Positions 18,171 to 27,599 of a stretch of DNA of 64,000 nucleotides are shown piece after piece (the stretch's first letter is position 1; every line of letters begins with the position of its first letter). Both the position numbers and the translations under genes were made by a program. Under the pieces are notes generated by a model that was given only the letters and a program-made list of their open reading frames with translations, had not been told where the DNA came from and did no database searches. This DNA comes from Croceivirga sp. GTDB lineage: Bacteria; Bacteroidota; Bacteroidia; Flavobacteriales; Flavobacteriaceae. The stretch lies in assembly GCA_028284285.1 (NCBI GenBank), contig JANQSA010000077.1, positions 1 through 64,000 of the forward strand, in the 5' to 3' direction.

Positions 18171-18183
18171 CGGGCGCTTTCAT
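18154..18183 (+). terminator. Terminator overlapping the accD stop codon
   Basis: AAGCGCCCG (18154-18162) pairs perfectly with CGGGCGCTT (18171-18179), and the accD TAA (18168-18170) lies in the 8-nt loop. A short T-rich tail follows. Ribosomes finishing accD would cover the left arm. Confidence 0.75.
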
Positions 18184-18204
18184 TTGTAAGATCAACTTAA
18201 AAAA

Positions 18205-19077
18205 TCAGTTGCCAAAAAAACGTCTCAGGAACACTTCTTCGGAGGTACCATCGGGATAGGTCAATATACCTTTGGCATCACAACTCCCATCTCCAAAGTC
18301 CAGGCTCGCTGTGTTATCATTTCTCGAAATTTCCAAAACACCGCTTACAATAAATCGGCAAGCCATTTCCCGACGCAAAGGTGTGATCACTTCTTTGGTG
18401 TACACCACACCACCTCTACCAGTGTAGGTGCCATTCCCGGTAATCAGGAAAACATTATCTCCCCAAAAACCGCTACCAAAACCTTCAATCCACTCACGGG
18501 TCCGGGTTCCCGAGAAAGTAGCTACAGCACCATCAGGCCAGGTAGCTGTATAATTAGCCGTAGCCGTCCCCTGAGGATTACCGTTATCATTCGCACGCAT
18601 CCGAAGGACACTGGCAGAACCTTCTACAGCCACACCGTTAAACGTGAAGTTTTCCAGATTTAAGGTTATGGACTTGGAGGCCGCTTCCATATCCTTCAGG
18701 TAACTCAAGTTGATGATACCGCTCAATACATTCCCATTGCGCAGCTCACATCCCTCCCCAAAATCAATGGTTTTTTCCTTGGTCGTATCCGTAATCACCG
18801 TGGTGATGGTAACACAATCCGGGAGGTAATCCGAAAAGTAGGCCAATTTTCCCGTGGCTGAAAATTCATCGGATGCATAAACATCTTCGGCAATTTCTGC
18901 AATTTCGTCTGCCATTTGTTCAGATTCATCACTGTACCGTAATTCCGCAACAGATATTACTTCCTGGCTGTCCAGGTTTTCTTCCACAGACGTTTCTTCC
19001 TCGCTACAAGCAGTAAAGGTCAAAGCAGACACTAAAACAAGTCCCGCATAGTTCATTGGTTTGAGACACTTTTTCAT
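18205..19077 (-). CDS. Hypothetical lipoprotein
   Basis: The product has a lipoprotein signal (MKKCLKPMNY...LTFTAC) and an acidic linker (SEEETSVEENLDSQE), then a beta-rich domain of about 230 residues with repeated TxxGxGTYTGRGG-like patterns. No enzyme motif is visible; it is probably outer-membrane anchored. The frame opens at 19086, but the ATG at 19077 gives a normal positively charged n-region. Two other cysteines (about residues 87 and 109 of the mature part) could form a disulphide. Confidence 0.7.
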   Translation of the reverse strand: MKKCLKPMNYAGLVLVSALTFTACSEEETSVEENLDSQEVISVAELRYSDESEQMADEIAEIAEDVYASDEFSATGKLAYFSDYLPDCVTITTVITDTTKEKTIDFGEGCELRNGNVLSGIINLSYLKDMEAASKSITLNLENFTFNGVAVEGSASVLRMRANDNGNPQGTATANYTATWPDGAVATFSGTRTREWIEGFGSGFWGDNVFLITGNGTYTGRGGVVYTKEVITPLRREMACRFIVSGVLEISRNDNTASLDFGDGSCDAKGILTYPDGTSEEVFLRRFFGN

Positions 19078-19166
19078 AACTATCAAATTTTAAAGTTTGT
19101 ATCTATGACGAGGGTTTTTTGAAAAGGTTTAATTCCGATAAAAACTTTTCGTTTAAAAAAAAGAAG

Positions 19167-19174
19167 TATCTTTG
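19167..19174 (+). promoter_or_regulatory. -7 box (TATCTTTG) upstream of rpsO
   Basis: TATCTTTGCGCCC is a very good Bacteroidota -7 element, and an identical TATCTTTGCG core precedes ubiE. It leaves about 50 nt of leader before the rpsO start at 19228. Confidence 0.65.
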
Positions 19175-19227
19175 CGCCCTGATTGAAAGTCAGTCAGATA
19201 CATAAAAATCATTTTAACAATATTGGC

Positions 19228-19497
19228 ATGTATTTAAGCAAAGAAAAAAAAGCCGAAATTTTTAAAAAACACGGCGGCTCAACAACTAACACAGGTTCTA
19301 CGGAAGGACAGATTGCACTGTTCACTTTTCGTATTAACCATTTAACGCAACATTTAAAACAAAATCACAAAGACTACAACACAGAACGTTCCCTTGTGAA
19401 ACTGGTGGGAAAAAGAAGAAGTCTTTTGGATTATTTGAAGAGAAAAGATATTGAGAAGTACCGGGCCTTAATCAAAGAACTTGGTATTCGAAAATAA
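19228..19497 (+). CDS. rpsO: 30S ribosomal protein S15
   Basis: The 89-residue sequence beginning MYLSKEKKAEIFKKHG contains all S15 hallmarks: GSTEGQIALFTFRINHLTQHLK, the HKDYNTERSLVKLVGKRRSLLDYLKR rRNA-binding helices, and an LGIRK end. It binds 16S rRNA early in central-domain assembly. The open frame extends upstream to 19183, but the standard S15 length is obtained from the ATG at 19228. It precedes pnp, the classical rpsO-pnp order. Confidence 0.96.
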   Translation: MYLSKEKKAEIFKKHGGSTTNTGSTEGQIALFTFRINHLTQHLKQNHKDYNTERSLVKLVGKRRSLLDYLKRKDIEKYRALIKELGIRK

Positions 19498-19503
19498 AAG
19501 TAG

Positions 19504-19533
19504 AGGGAGCTATTTTTGGCTCCCTTTATTTTT
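19504..19533 (+). terminator. Terminator between rpsO and pnp
   Basis: GGGAGC (19505-19510) pairs with GCTCCC (19519-19524) over an 8-nt loop and is followed by TTTATTTTT. It implies pnp is also expressed from its own start or by read-through. Confidence 0.75.
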
Positions 19534-19581
19534 ACCCCTTTAGCTGGGGTATACAAACAAAAAGCTGCACATAGGTTTTCA

Positions 19582-19662
19582 TTGGTCTACACACAACAAC
19601 ACAACCCGACCGTCCGGATAGACGGCAGACCAAAGTTTAACGGGTCCGAATAGTAATCGGAC
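19582..19662 (+). promoter_or_regulatory. Structured pnp leader: two stacked hairpins
   Basis: Two stems lie just before the pnp ATG (19676). The outer stem is TTGGTCT (19582-19588)/AGACCAA (19627-19633), enclosing a nested CCGTC (19610-19614)/GACGG (19621-19625) stem. A second stem is GTCCGA (19644-19649)/TCGGAC (19657-19662). In enterobacteria pnp is autoregulated through its leader stem-loop; a similar role here is inference. Confidence 0.6.
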
Positions 19663-19675
19663 AACATACTTTTTT

Positions 19676-21883
19676 ATGATTCCAAAAACATTCAAAGAGG
19701 TCATAGACCTGGGTGACGGTAGGGAAATTACTATCGAAACCGGAAAACTGGCAAAACAGGCCCATGGCGCTGTGGTAATACAATCAGGCAAATGCATGTT
19801 GCTGGCCACCATAGTATCTAACTATCATGCGGCCGATGTGGATTTTTTACCCTTAACCGTGGACTATCGGGAAAAATTTGCTGCTGCCGGGCGCTATCCC
19901 GGTGGTTTCTTTAAAAGGGAAGCCCGACCCAGCGACGGAGAAGTACTGACCATGCGCCTTGTGGATAGGGTATTGCGACCACTCTTCCCTAAAGATTATC
20001 ATGCCGAAACACAGGTAATGATCCAATTGATGTCCCATGACGAGGAGGTTATGCCGGATGCCATGGCCGGTTTGGCCGCTTCCGCTGCACTTCAACTCTC
20101 TGATATTCCTTTCGAATGTCCCATTTCCGAGGTGCGAGTAGGTAGAGTTGACGGCCAATTGATCATCAATCCTACCATGGAACAACTCAAAACATCTGAC
20201 ATTGATATGGTAATTGGGGCCTCGGAAGACTCTGTAATGATGGTAGAAGGTGAAATGAAAGAGATTTCAGAGGAAGAAATGGTAGAAGCCATACAATTTG
20301 CGCATGACGCTATAAAAGTACAATGCGAAGCCCAGCGAAAACTAGCTGAAGCTTTTGGTAAAAAGGAAATCCGAGAATACGATCCCGAACCGGAAGATGA
20401 AGCGCTGCAACAAAAGATCCACGAAATGGTATACGATAAGTCCTATGCCATTGCCAAAGCAGGGAGCACCAAGCAGGAACGAGGACAAGCATTTAGCGAT
20501 CTTAAGGAAGAAGTTTTTGAAACATTTACCGAGGAAGAACAGGAAGAATTAGGCGCCTTGATCCACAAATACTTCAGCAAATCCCAAAAGGAAGCGGTGA
20601 GAAATCTTACCCTTAACGAAGGATTGCGATTGGATGGCCGGAAAACAGATGATATCCGACCTATTTGGTGCGAAGTGGATTATCTACCCTCTGTCCATGG
20701 CTCCTCCATCTTTACAAGAGGGGAAACCCAGGCTTTGGCCACGGTTACGCTGGGAACCTCCAGGGAAGCCAATGTAATAGATATGCCCTCCTATGAAGGA
20801 GAAGAAACCTTTTATCTACATTACAATTTTCCACCATTTTCAACGGGGGAAGCAAGACCCATACGTGGTACTTCCCGAAGAGAAGTAGGGCATGGGAATT
20901 TGGCACAACGTGCCTTAAAGAAAATGGTTCCGGAGGACTGCCCCTACACGGTACGGGTGGTTTCCGAGATCCTGGAATCCAACGGTTCCTCTTCCATGGC
21001 AACCGTTTGTGCCGGTACCATGGCCCTCATGGATGCAGGGGTACAACTTAAAAAACCGGTTTCGGGTATTGCCATGGGACTGATTACCGACCAGGATACC
21101 GGTAAATATGCCGTACTCTCTGATATTTTAGGAGATGAGGACCACCTGGGCGATATGGACTTTAAGGTAACCGGGACCGCTGAAGGGATCACCGCTTGTC
21201 AAATGGATATTAAGGTAAAAGGCCTTTCCTATGAGATTTTGGTAAAAGCCTTAAAACAAGCCAGGGAAGGAAGACTTCACATCCTGGAGAAATTGATCGA
21301 TACCATTGCCGAACCTCGTCCGGAAGTAAAGCCCTATGCTCCAAAGATTGTAACCAAGATCATTCCGGGAGAGTATATCGGTGCGGTTATTGGTTCCGGT
21401 GGAAAAGTGATCCAGGAGCTTCAAAAAGAAACCAATACTACTATTGTGATCAATGAAGACCCCGATACGGAAGAAGGCATCGTTGAAATACTAGGTACGG
21501 ATCAGGCAGGTATTGATGCCGTTATCGCTAAAATAGAATCGGTGATGTTTAAACCGGAGGTGGGTAGTGTGTACGAGGTAAAAGTCATTAAACTACTGGA
21601 TTTCGGTGCCGTTGTGGAATATACCGAAGCTCCGGGTAATGAGGTGCTCTTGCACGTATCTGAATTGGCCTGGGAACGGACGGAAAGTGTAACCGATGCG
21701 ATTAATCTGGGTGATGTCCTTGATGTAAAATATTTTGGCTTGGACCCAAGAACCAAAAAAGAAAAAGTGTCGCGAAAAGCCTTATTGCCCAAACCGGATG
21801 GTTTTAGGGAACGCCCCCCACGTAGCAGTAGAAATGGCGACCGAAGACACGGTAACAGGGACAGAAGACCTAAACGGGATTAA
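19676..21883 (+). CDS. pnp: Polyribonucleotide nucleotidyltransferase (PNPase)
   Basis: The 735-residue phosphorolytic 3'-5' exoribonuclease shows the full domain order: two RNase PH-like domains (residues ~10-210 and ~310-540, with the [14 protein letters not shown] core), an intervening helical domain, a KH domain ([18 protein letters not shown], ~560-615) and an S1 domain ([20 protein letters not shown], ~625-690). The tail is basic ([15 protein letters not shown]). It degrades and tails mRNA. The leader contains two hairpins that may be a regulatory site. Confidence 0.96.
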   Translation: MIPKTFKEVIDLGDGREITIETGKLAKQAHGAVVIQSGKCMLLATIVSNYHAADVDFLPLTVDYREKFAAAGRYPGGFFKREARPSDGEVLTMRLVDRVLRPLFPKDYHAETQVMIQLMSHDEEVMPDAMAGLAASAALQLSDIPFECPISEVRVGRVDGQLIINPTMEQLKTSDIDMVIGASEDSVMMVEGEMKEISEEEMVEAIQFAHDAIKVQCEAQRKLAEAFGKKEIREYDPEPEDEALQQKIHEMVYDKSYAIAKAGSTKQERGQAFSDLKEEVFETFTEEEQEELGALIHKYFSKSQKEAVRNLTLNEGLRLDGRKTDDIRPIWCEVDYLPSVHGSSIFTRGETQALATVTLGTSREANVIDMPSYEGEETFYLHYNFPPFSTGEARPIRGTSRREVGHGNLAQRALKKMVPEDCPYTVRVVSEILESNGSSSMATVCAGTMALMDAGVQLKKPVSGIAMGLITDQDTGKYAVLSDILGDEDHLGDMDFKVTGTAEGITACQMDIKVKGLSYEILVKALKQAREGRLHILEKLIDTIAEPRPEVKPYAPKIVTKIIPGEYIGAVIGSGGKVIQELQKETNTTIVINEDPDTEEGIVEILGTDQAGIDAVIAKIESVMFKPEVGSVYEVKVIKLLDFGAVVEYTEAPGNEVLLHVSELAWERTESVTDAINLGDVLDVKYFGLDPRTKKEKVSRKALLPKPDGFRERPPRSSRNGDRRHGNRDRRPKRD

Positions 21884-21904
21884 GGCCGTTTACATTCATT
21901 TATA

Positions 21905-21933
21905 AAAGCCCCGAATTGCTTCGGGGCTTTTTT
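21905..21933 (+). terminator. Strong terminator after pnp
   Basis: AAAGCCCCGAA (21905-21915) pairs perfectly with TTCGGGGCTTT (21920-21930) over a 4-nt loop and runs into TTTTTT. A textbook intrinsic terminator. Confidence 0.92.
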
Positions 21934-22044
21934 AATACAAAAAATATTACAAATAAATTTTACCAAATTGTAACCTTTTACCATTTCTTACGTATAAGTA
22001 AATAGGGTACAACCCCAAAACTTAATTTGAAAGGGAAAATTTAG

Positions 22045-22908
22045 ATGAGACAGTTAAAAATTACAAAGCAGGTTACCAATAGGGAAACCGCGTCTTTGGA
22101 CAAGTACTTGCAGGAAATTGGTAAGGTAGACCTTATCACAGCGGATGAGGAAGTGGAATTGGCCCAGCGCATTAAAGCGGGAGATCAAACCGCATTGGAA
22201 AAGTTGACCAAAGCCAATTTAAGGTTTGTAGTATCGGTAGCAAAACAATACCAAAACCAGGGTTTAACCCTTCCTGATTTGATCAATGAAGGTAATCTGG
22301 GATTAATTAAAGCAGCGCAACGTTTTGATGAGACACGAGGATTTAAATTTATCTCCTATGCGGTATGGTGGATTCGTCAATCCATTTTGCAAGCCCTGGC
22401 GGAACAATCCAGAATTGTTCGCTTGCCCCTGAACAAAATTGGTTCTATTAACAAGATCAATAAAACTTTTGCTTTCCTTGAGCAAGCACACGAACGGGTG
22501 CCTTCAGCTGAAGAGATTGCAAAAGAATTGGATATGACCGTAGAGGATGTAAAACAATCTCTAAAAAATTCCGGCCGTCACGTTTCTATGGATGCACCCC
22601 TGATTGATGGGGAAGATTCTAATCTGTACGATGTATTAAAAAGTGGAGAGTCTCCAAATCCGGATAAAGAATTGTTGCATGAGTCACTACGAACGGAAAT
22701 TGAACGTGCTTTGGAGACCTTAACACCTCGTGAAGCTGACGTGATTCGATTATACTTTGGTTTAGCCGGACAACATTCCATGACATTAGAGGAAATTGGA
22801 GAGACCTTTGATTTAACCCGCGAACGTGTACGTCAAATTAAAGAAAAAGCGATCCGAAGACTAAAGCATACTTCCAGAAGTAAGATTTTAAAGACATATC
22901 TGGGCTAA
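22045..22908 (+). CDS. rpoD: RNA polymerase primary sigma factor RpoD
   Basis: The 287-residue sigma-70 protein has region 1.2 ([25 protein letters not shown]), region 2 ([57 protein letters not shown]), region 3 and region 4 ([30 protein letters not shown]). It lacks the long acidic region 1.1 and the non-conserved insert, the usual short form in Bacteroidota. It directs transcription from TAnnTTTG promoters such as those seen here. Confidence 0.96.
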   Translation: MRQLKITKQVTNRETASLDKYLQEIGKVDLITADEEVELAQRIKAGDQTALEKLTKANLRFVVSVAKQYQNQGLTLPDLINEGNLGLIKAAQRFDETRGFKFISYAVWWIRQSILQALAEQSRIVRLPLNKIGSINKINKTFAFLEQAHERVPSAEEIAKELDMTVEDVKQSLKNSGRHVSMDAPLIDGEDSNLYDVLKSGESPNPDKELLHESLRTEIERALETLTPREADVIRLYFGLAGQHSMTLEEIGETFDLTRERVRQIKEKAIRRLKHTSRSKILKTYLG

Positions 22909-23042
22909 TATCACTTCCCAATTGGGGATCAAGACACAGAAATTACAGTTAAATTCTCCTTAAATTGTTTTTTTGGCAAGAAAGTTGTAATTTGTAACAC
23001 TACAGCAGTTTATCATGACTGTTCGTTTTTTGATTGATGAAT

Positions 23043-23069
23043 AAACTCCGGCTGATTACCGGAGTTTTT
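23043..23069 (+). terminator. Terminator downstream of rpoD
   Basis: AAACTCCGG (23043-23051) pairs perfectly with CCGGAGTTT (23059-23067), followed by TTC. It sits about 135 bp after the rpoD stop and just before the convergent Lys-rich gene, so it may serve both strands. Confidence 0.8.
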
Positions 23070-23134
23070 CATTTTAAGAATAAAAAAAGGGCGATAAACG
23101 CCCCCTATTTAAACACTAACACGAAACACCCGGG

Positions 23135-23365
23135 TCAAGCGGCTTTTTTATACGCCTTCTTAGCCATAGCAGCTTTTTTTGCTGCCTTCTTTACCGCTAG
23201 TTTTCTCACTTTCACTTCTTTTATGGCCTTTTTAAGTGTCTTCTTTTTAGACTTTTTCTTTTTGTAATTCCTTACTGCAGCCGCGGCCTTTTTAAACGCT
23301 TTCTTCTTAGCGGTCAATTTTAATTTGGCTTTTTTCAGCGACTTTTTCAGTTTTTTTCTAGACAT
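23135..23365 (-). CDS. Histone H1-like Lys/Ala-rich protein
   Basis: The 76-residue product (MSRKKLKKSLKKAKLKLTAKK...) is almost entirely lysine, alanine and a few hydrophobics, with AKKA/KKAA-type repeats resembling the C-terminal tail of eukaryotic H1 and bacterial H1-like proteins. It probably binds DNA or RNA through charge. There is no folded domain. The frame opens at 23374 (MSLMSRK); the second ATG at 23365 is preferred but not certain. It is convergent with rpoD. Confidence 0.6.
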   Translation of the reverse strand: MSRKKLKKSLKKAKLKLTAKKKAFKKAAAAVRNYKKKKSKKKTLKKAIKEVKVRKLAVKKAAKKAAMAKKAYKKAA

Positions 23366-23473
23366 TAAACTCATTTTTTATGTTAATTCAAAGTTAATTA
23401 AATATTTATTTAATGTTACGCAATTGATGTTAAACTCCCTTAAATCTTCAATTCTCCTTTCCCCAGTAATAAG

Positions 23474-23481
23474 TAAATTTG
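23474..23481 (+). promoter_or_regulatory. -7 box (TAAATTTG) upstream of rpe
   Basis: TAAATTTGC matches TAnnTTTG and is 18 bp before the rpe ATG, the same spacing seen for ubiE. Confidence 0.55.
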
Positions 23482-23498
23482 CATAGAACATATCCGAA

Positions 23499-24155
23499 AT
23501 GATAAAAAAAATAGCGCCTTCCCTTCTGGCGGCAGATTTTGCCAACTTACAACGCGACATAGAAATGGTAAACCAAAGTGAAGCCGATTGGTTTCACCTG
23601 GATATTATGGACGGAGTTTTTGTACCCAATATTTCATTTGGCATGCCCGTGGTTAAGGCGATCTCAAATCATGCAAAAAAAATATTGGATGTGCATCTAA
23701 TGATAGTAGACCCGGATCGGTATATCCAAACTTTTGCCGAATTATGCGCCTCCTTTCTCACTGTGCACTATGAAGCTTGCAACCATTTACATAGGACGGT
23801 TCAGGCCATAAAATCCTCAGGGATGCAAGCGGGTGTCGCCCTAAATCCTCATACTTCCGTACAACTTTTGGAAAGTATTATCCAGGAGATCGATCTTGTC
23901 TGTGTGATGAGTGTTAATCCCGGTTTTGGCGGTCAGTCGTTCATAGAAAATACCTATCAAAAAGTGGCAGATCTCAGGGAACTCATTGAAAAAAAGAATG
24001 CCACTACTTTAATAGAAATTGATGGAGGGGTATCCTCAGCTAACGCCAGAAAACTAATTACCGCGGGGGCGGATGTTTTAGTCGCAGGAAGTTTTGTATT
24101 TGGGAGTGATGATCCTATTACCACTATTCAAAATTTAAAAAAAGAAATCGCCTGA
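23499..24155 (+). CDS. rpe: Ribulose-phosphate 3-epimerase
   Basis: The 218-residue TIM-barrel enzyme interconverts ribulose-5-phosphate and xylulose-5-phosphate in the pentose phosphate pathway. Signatures are the IAPSLLAADFANL start, the metal-binding DWFHLDIMDGVFVPNISFG, LDVHLMI, VMSVNPGFGGQSF and the phosphate-binding ITAGADVLVAGSFVFG. Its stop overlaps the next start as TGATG (24153-24157), implying coupled translation. Confidence 0.96.
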   Translation: MIKKIAPSLLAADFANLQRDIEMVNQSEADWFHLDIMDGVFVPNISFGMPVVKAISNHAKKILDVHLMIVDPDRYIQTFAELCASFLTVHYEACNHLHRTVQAIKSSGMQAGVALNPHTSVQLLESIIQEIDLVCVMSVNPGFGGQSFIENTYQKVADLRELIEKKNATTLIEIDGGVSSANARKLITAGADVLVAGSFVFGSDDPITTIQNLKKEIA

Positions 24156-25138
24156 TGCCGGAGTTTGACGTTATTATCGTGGGAGGTGGACCTATAGGCA
24201 TTGCCTGCGGTTTGGAAGCACAGAAAAAAGGGCTTTCCTATGTGATCATTGAAAAGGGGCCCATTGTGAACTCCTTATTCAACTACCCCATTAATATGCA
24301 ATTTTTCTCCTCTTCGGAAAAGCTGGAGATCGACGGGATCCCATTTATCAGCAAAGAAGCCAAGCCCAAGCGTAACGAGGCCCTTGAATATTACCGAAGA
24401 ATAGTGACTTCCAATGACCTGAGGATTCAACTTTTTGAAACGGTGGAAAAAGTAACAAAGTACGAGGGTCTTTTCCAGGTAATGACCTCCAAAACAACCT
24501 ACCAGAGCCAAAATGTTGTTGTGGCCACCGGGTTTTATGACCTTCCCAACCTGATCCAGGTTCCCGGGGAAGACTTGCCCAAAGTTTCCCATTATTATAA
24601 AGATCCGCATTTTTATGCCAGTCAAAAACTGGCGGTAATTGGTGCCAGCAATTCGGCGGTAGACGCAGCACTCGAATGTTGGCGTAAGGGCTCCGAAGTT
24701 ACTATGATAGTCCGCGAACCAGAGATTGGGCAACGGGTAAAATATTGGGTGCGACCGGATATCATCAATCGTATTAATGAGGGTAGTATTGCCGCCTATT
24801 TCAATTCCAATGTTACGGAAATTAAGGACACCGAAATTGTTATTGACACACCGGATGGAGCCCTTACTATTGAAAACGATTTTGTCCTTGCCTTAACCGG
24901 CTACATGCCCAATTTTGAGTTTCTGGAAAACATGGGGATTACATTTTCCGATGACGAAAAACGCTTACCTACATATGATCCCGAAACCATGGAAACCAAC
25001 GTTGAGGGATTGTATCTGGCAGGGGTCATTTGCGGTGGTATGGAAACCCACAAATGGTTTATTGAAAACTCCCGGGTGCACGCCCCGATCATTGTTGAGG
25101 CCATTAAGAAAAAAGCTTCGGAAAACGTAAAGATTTGA
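24155..25138 (+). CDS. ypdA: YpdA-family putative bacillithiol disulfide reductase
   Basis: The 327-residue FAD/NAD(P)-binding protein has GGGPIGIACGLEA (FAD Rossmann, residues ~9-22) and an NAD(P)-binding VIGASNSAVDAALECWRKG. It resembles YpdA/Bdr, the NADPH-dependent reductase of bacillithiol disulfide, in its IEKGPIVNSLFNYPINMQFFSSSEKLEI region. A possible redox role in the low-molecular-weight-thiol cycle is inferred by family; other thioredoxin-reductase-like reductases are possible. Coupled to rpe by a one-base overlap. Confidence 0.82.
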   Translation: MPEFDVIIVGGGPIGIACGLEAQKKGLSYVIIEKGPIVNSLFNYPINMQFFSSSEKLEIDGIPFISKEAKPKRNEALEYYRRIVTSNDLRIQLFETVEKVTKYEGLFQVMTSKTTYQSQNVVVATGFYDLPNLIQVPGEDLPKVSHYYKDPHFYASQKLAVIGASNSAVDAALECWRKGSEVTMIVREPEIGQRVKYWVRPDIINRINEGSIAAYFNSNVTEIKDTEIVIDTPDGALTIENDFVLALTGYMPNFEFLENMGITFSDDEKRLPTYDPETMETNVEGLYLAGVICGGMETHKWFIENSRVHAPIIVEAIKKKASENVKI

Positions 25139-25269
25139 ACGGTTCAATATTTGGCTACCGCTGTAAAAAGTTTTTAGAAGCACGAACCCTTGATAGGTAC
25201 TTGTTACTATTTTACGCGGTATAGGGAGTTTATCGTTATTACACACATTTCCAACATGTTCCGGAATTC

Positions 25270-25833
25270 CTAAAGTGCAAATTGGTATTGCAGGCTTACA
25301 CTACCGATAAATCCCTGGGCTACCTCATCGCCGCTGGTAATGGCATTGATCTCCCTGCCAAAACCCAGGGTAATGCCCAATAGGGTTTTTGTATTCTTTA
25401 TGGGTAAGAAGTATCCCCCTTCCAGCCAGGGTTGTACTACCAGGATATAGGTACTTCCGGAAGCAGGACTGCCATTAATGGTATCTGTCCAGTCAATATT
25501 CAGGCTCCAGATATCGGTATTGAGTCCGGCAATAATTTTTCCTTTGCCAAGCGGGAAGTGTTTACGGAATCCCAGGGAACCGCCAAAACCTTCCCCTTCT
25601 TCACTGTCATTTTCATCACTAAAATCCCGTCTATCCGTAGAATTGAATCCTAATCGAAATACTATGGATTCCTTTTCGTTAAGAAAATGCTCAAGATTTC
25701 CTGTTGGAATAAATCCGGCAGGATACCATTGGGCGGAAATCCCAATGGTATTTTGGGCCGTATCGGATTGCTGTGCGTTTACTGTCCAACTCCACAACAA
25801 AAGAAAAACAACAGTGATCCGCAATACCTTCAT
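25270..25833 (-). CDS. Hypothetical outer-membrane/secreted protein
   Basis: The 187-residue product has a signal peptide (LLLWSWTVNAQ) and alternating strand patterns (FRLGFNSTDRRD, IAGLNTDIWSLNIDW, LLGITLGFGRE, SVSLQYQFAL) ending in an aromatic residue region, typical of small beta-barrels. It is the last gene of a tight leftward string; its start codon directly abuts the ATP-grasp stop codon. Function unknown. Confidence 0.65.
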   Translation of the reverse strand: MKVLRITVVFLLLWSWTVNAQQSDTAQNTIGISAQWYPAGFIPTGNLEHFLNEKESIVFRLGFNSTDRRDFSDENDSEEGEGFGGSLGFRKHFPLGKGKIIAGLNTDIWSLNIDWTDTINGSPASGSTYILVVQPWLEGGYFLPIKNTKTLLGITLGFGREINAITSGDEVAQGFIGSVSLQYQFAL

Positions 25834-26874
25834 TTAGATGAGTTTTAATTGGGCTTCCATTCGATTGTTGGCCCTAAGCATAGCCCTGCCATCCCGATAC
25901 GAAAGATAAGGATATCCTTTCTTATGATTGGCGATACTGATGGTGCACATATAATTCCAATGCCGGGTGATTTCCCTCCAGGCAAACCAAAGGGAATGTC
26001 CGGGATCATAAATATGGGTAGCCTCACTCCCTGCCCCATTGACTTCAATAATACTAAAACTCTTCCCCTGAGAAAGCGCTTCAAAGGAAGTATATAGTAT
26101 ATCCAGGCGGCCGTAATAGAACCCATCGATTTTCGTACAGACGTGGTTGATTACCTTGGCCAGTCCCGGGTTGATCTTATCCGTGACATCCAGGAATTTG
26201 GCGCCTCGCGTGTGACTTCCAAACGGAACCAATACTACATCTTCTCCTTTCCCTACAACATGCTGCAGCTTCACTCCCCATTTTTTCCGGAGGCGTTGCA
26301 ATTGAAAATGGCTTCTTGGCACTTTCTTGATTAATTCCAGCAGGGTACTGTTGCCATCCCCCGTAACACTCAAAAACTCCTTGGCAACCATACCGGTGAT
26401 CTTCCCTTCCTTTTGTCCGGGTATCCTCACAAAAAATATACCAATTTCTTTGGGGTAAGTGATCAACTCCTGAACCAGAAAATCGTGTCGGGTTTTGTTA
26501 TGATAGGCTATCAGTTCTTCCCTGGAGTGTATTTTTTCCACCCCCAGGGCTTTCATCCCAATATCCGGTTTAGCAATACAGGGAAAATCAATTGTTGTTG
26601 CCGTCACCTCTGCCAACATCTCTTGAACGGTTAAGTCTTTGGGAATCAGTGCCGTCTTCGGAATGAACTCCCCGGGCATTTTTTTATAGATCTCCATTTT
26701 TGATTCCATGGCCATCCCCCCATTGGCCATCGAAGGATTAGCTGCGTTAAAAAAGAAAAAAGACCTCGCCTTTAACGAAAAAAAAAGCCATACCGGAAAC
26801 AGGGGATAATAAATAACCCGTAGGGGCCAGTATTCCCAATGCGTTATTCTATGCCAAAGGAGAGGGAAATTCAT
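25834..26874 (-). CDS. ATP-grasp protein (D-alanine-D-alanine ligase-like) with N-terminal membrane segment
   Basis: The 346-residue protein starts with a hydrophobic stretch (YYPLFPVWLFFSLKARSFFFF) and then an ATP-grasp fold: FPCIAKPDIGMKALGV (nucleotide-binding lysine region), FLVQELI, and FSIIEVNGAGSEATHIYDPG (metal-binding Glu/Asn). It likely forms an acyl-phosphate-driven amide or ester bond on an unknown carboxylate. It overlaps NRDE by 4 bp, and the same association was noted within this operon, so a shared pathway is inferred. Confidence 0.7.
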   Translation of the reverse strand: MNFPLLWHRITHWEYWPLRVIYYPLFPVWLFFSLKARSFFFFNAANPSMANGGMAMESKMEIYKKMPGEFIPKTALIPKDLTVQEMLAEVTATTIDFPCIAKPDIGMKALGVEKIHSREELIAYHNKTRHDFLVQELITYPKEIGIFFVRIPGQKEGKITGMVAKEFLSVTGDGNSTLLELIKKVPRSHFQLQRLRKKWGVKLQHVVGKGEDVVLVPFGSHTRGAKFLDVTDKINPGLAKVINHVCTKIDGFYYGRLDILYTSFEALSQGKSFSIIEVNGAGSEATHIYDPGHSLWFAWREITRHWNYMCTISIANHKKGYPYLSYRDGRAMLRANNRMEAQLKLI

Positions 26875-27599
26875 GGCAGGGTTTCTAGTGGGGGAACTTT
26901 CTCCAAAAAAGCAGATGCCTTTTTTTCCAAAGAAAGGTCCAAATGATTCATAGTAATTTGCTGTTGGCCGAATACAGCCTGGGTAATGCTTAAGGTCTTC
27001 AGGCCATTTTTCCGGTCTATGACAAAACCGTTTTCAAAATCTCCATGGTTATTTTGATGGAATCCAATGGTTGAGGCAGCTGTAATCCCTTCCCCACTGA
27101 CCAAAAACTCAGAAAACAAGCGCTCCCGAACGTGTATCGCCGTTTTGTCATACAGTGTGGCAGAAGACCAAATATATGCCTGGGAACGATCTCTTTCCGA
27201 AAAGTACTTTTTCTTTCCATCCCATCGAAATTCCCAGAGATCAGGACCGTTGTAGAGCACCAGGGTAAAGGGTTCAATATTTTTTAGGGCAACCCCCTCC
27301 AAATAAGGAATGGTTTCCTGTTGGGCCACAACCTCCAACACAATTAGCCCTCTGCTCATCGCATAAGGAGGGGTCCTTTTATGATTTTCAAAGGCTCCGT
27401 TGAGTAATACCACAGCCCCTCCGCTTTCATTGATTGCAAACCAACTTCCTCCAGCCCGTGCATCCTCTGGAAATAGGATTTTTTGCCCGTTGATCTTTTT
27501 TTCCCTGGGAGATAAATTGGTGCTCCTTGAAATATGTTCATCACGATTGGAAGTGATAACAACACCGTCCTTTGTAGGTATATAACTTACTGTACACAT
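26871..27599 (-). CDS. NRDE-family protein (TANGO2-like Ntn-hydrolase fold)
   Basis: The 242-residue sequence begins MCTVSY, so removal of Met exposes Cys2, and it contains the family-defining TSNRDEH motif (residues ~17-23) and RAGGSWFAINESGGAVVLLNG. NRDE/TANGO2 proteins are believed to use an N-terminal nucleophile; the substrate is unknown (heme or lipid roles are discussed for TANGO2). It overlaps DinB-like by 13 bp and the ATP-grasp gene by 4 bp. Confidence 0.85.
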   Translation of the reverse strand: MCTVSYIPTKDGVVITSNRDEHISRSTNLSPREKKINGQKILFPEDARAGGSWFAINESGGAVVLLNGAFENHKRTPPYAMSRGLIVLEVVAQQETIPYLEGVALKNIEPFTLVLYNGPDLWEFRWDGKKKYFSERDRSQAYIWSSATLYDKTAIHVRERLFSEFLVSGEGITAASTIGFHQNNHGDFENGFVIDRKNGLKTLSITQAVFGQQQITMNHLDLSLEKKASAFLEKVPPLETLP

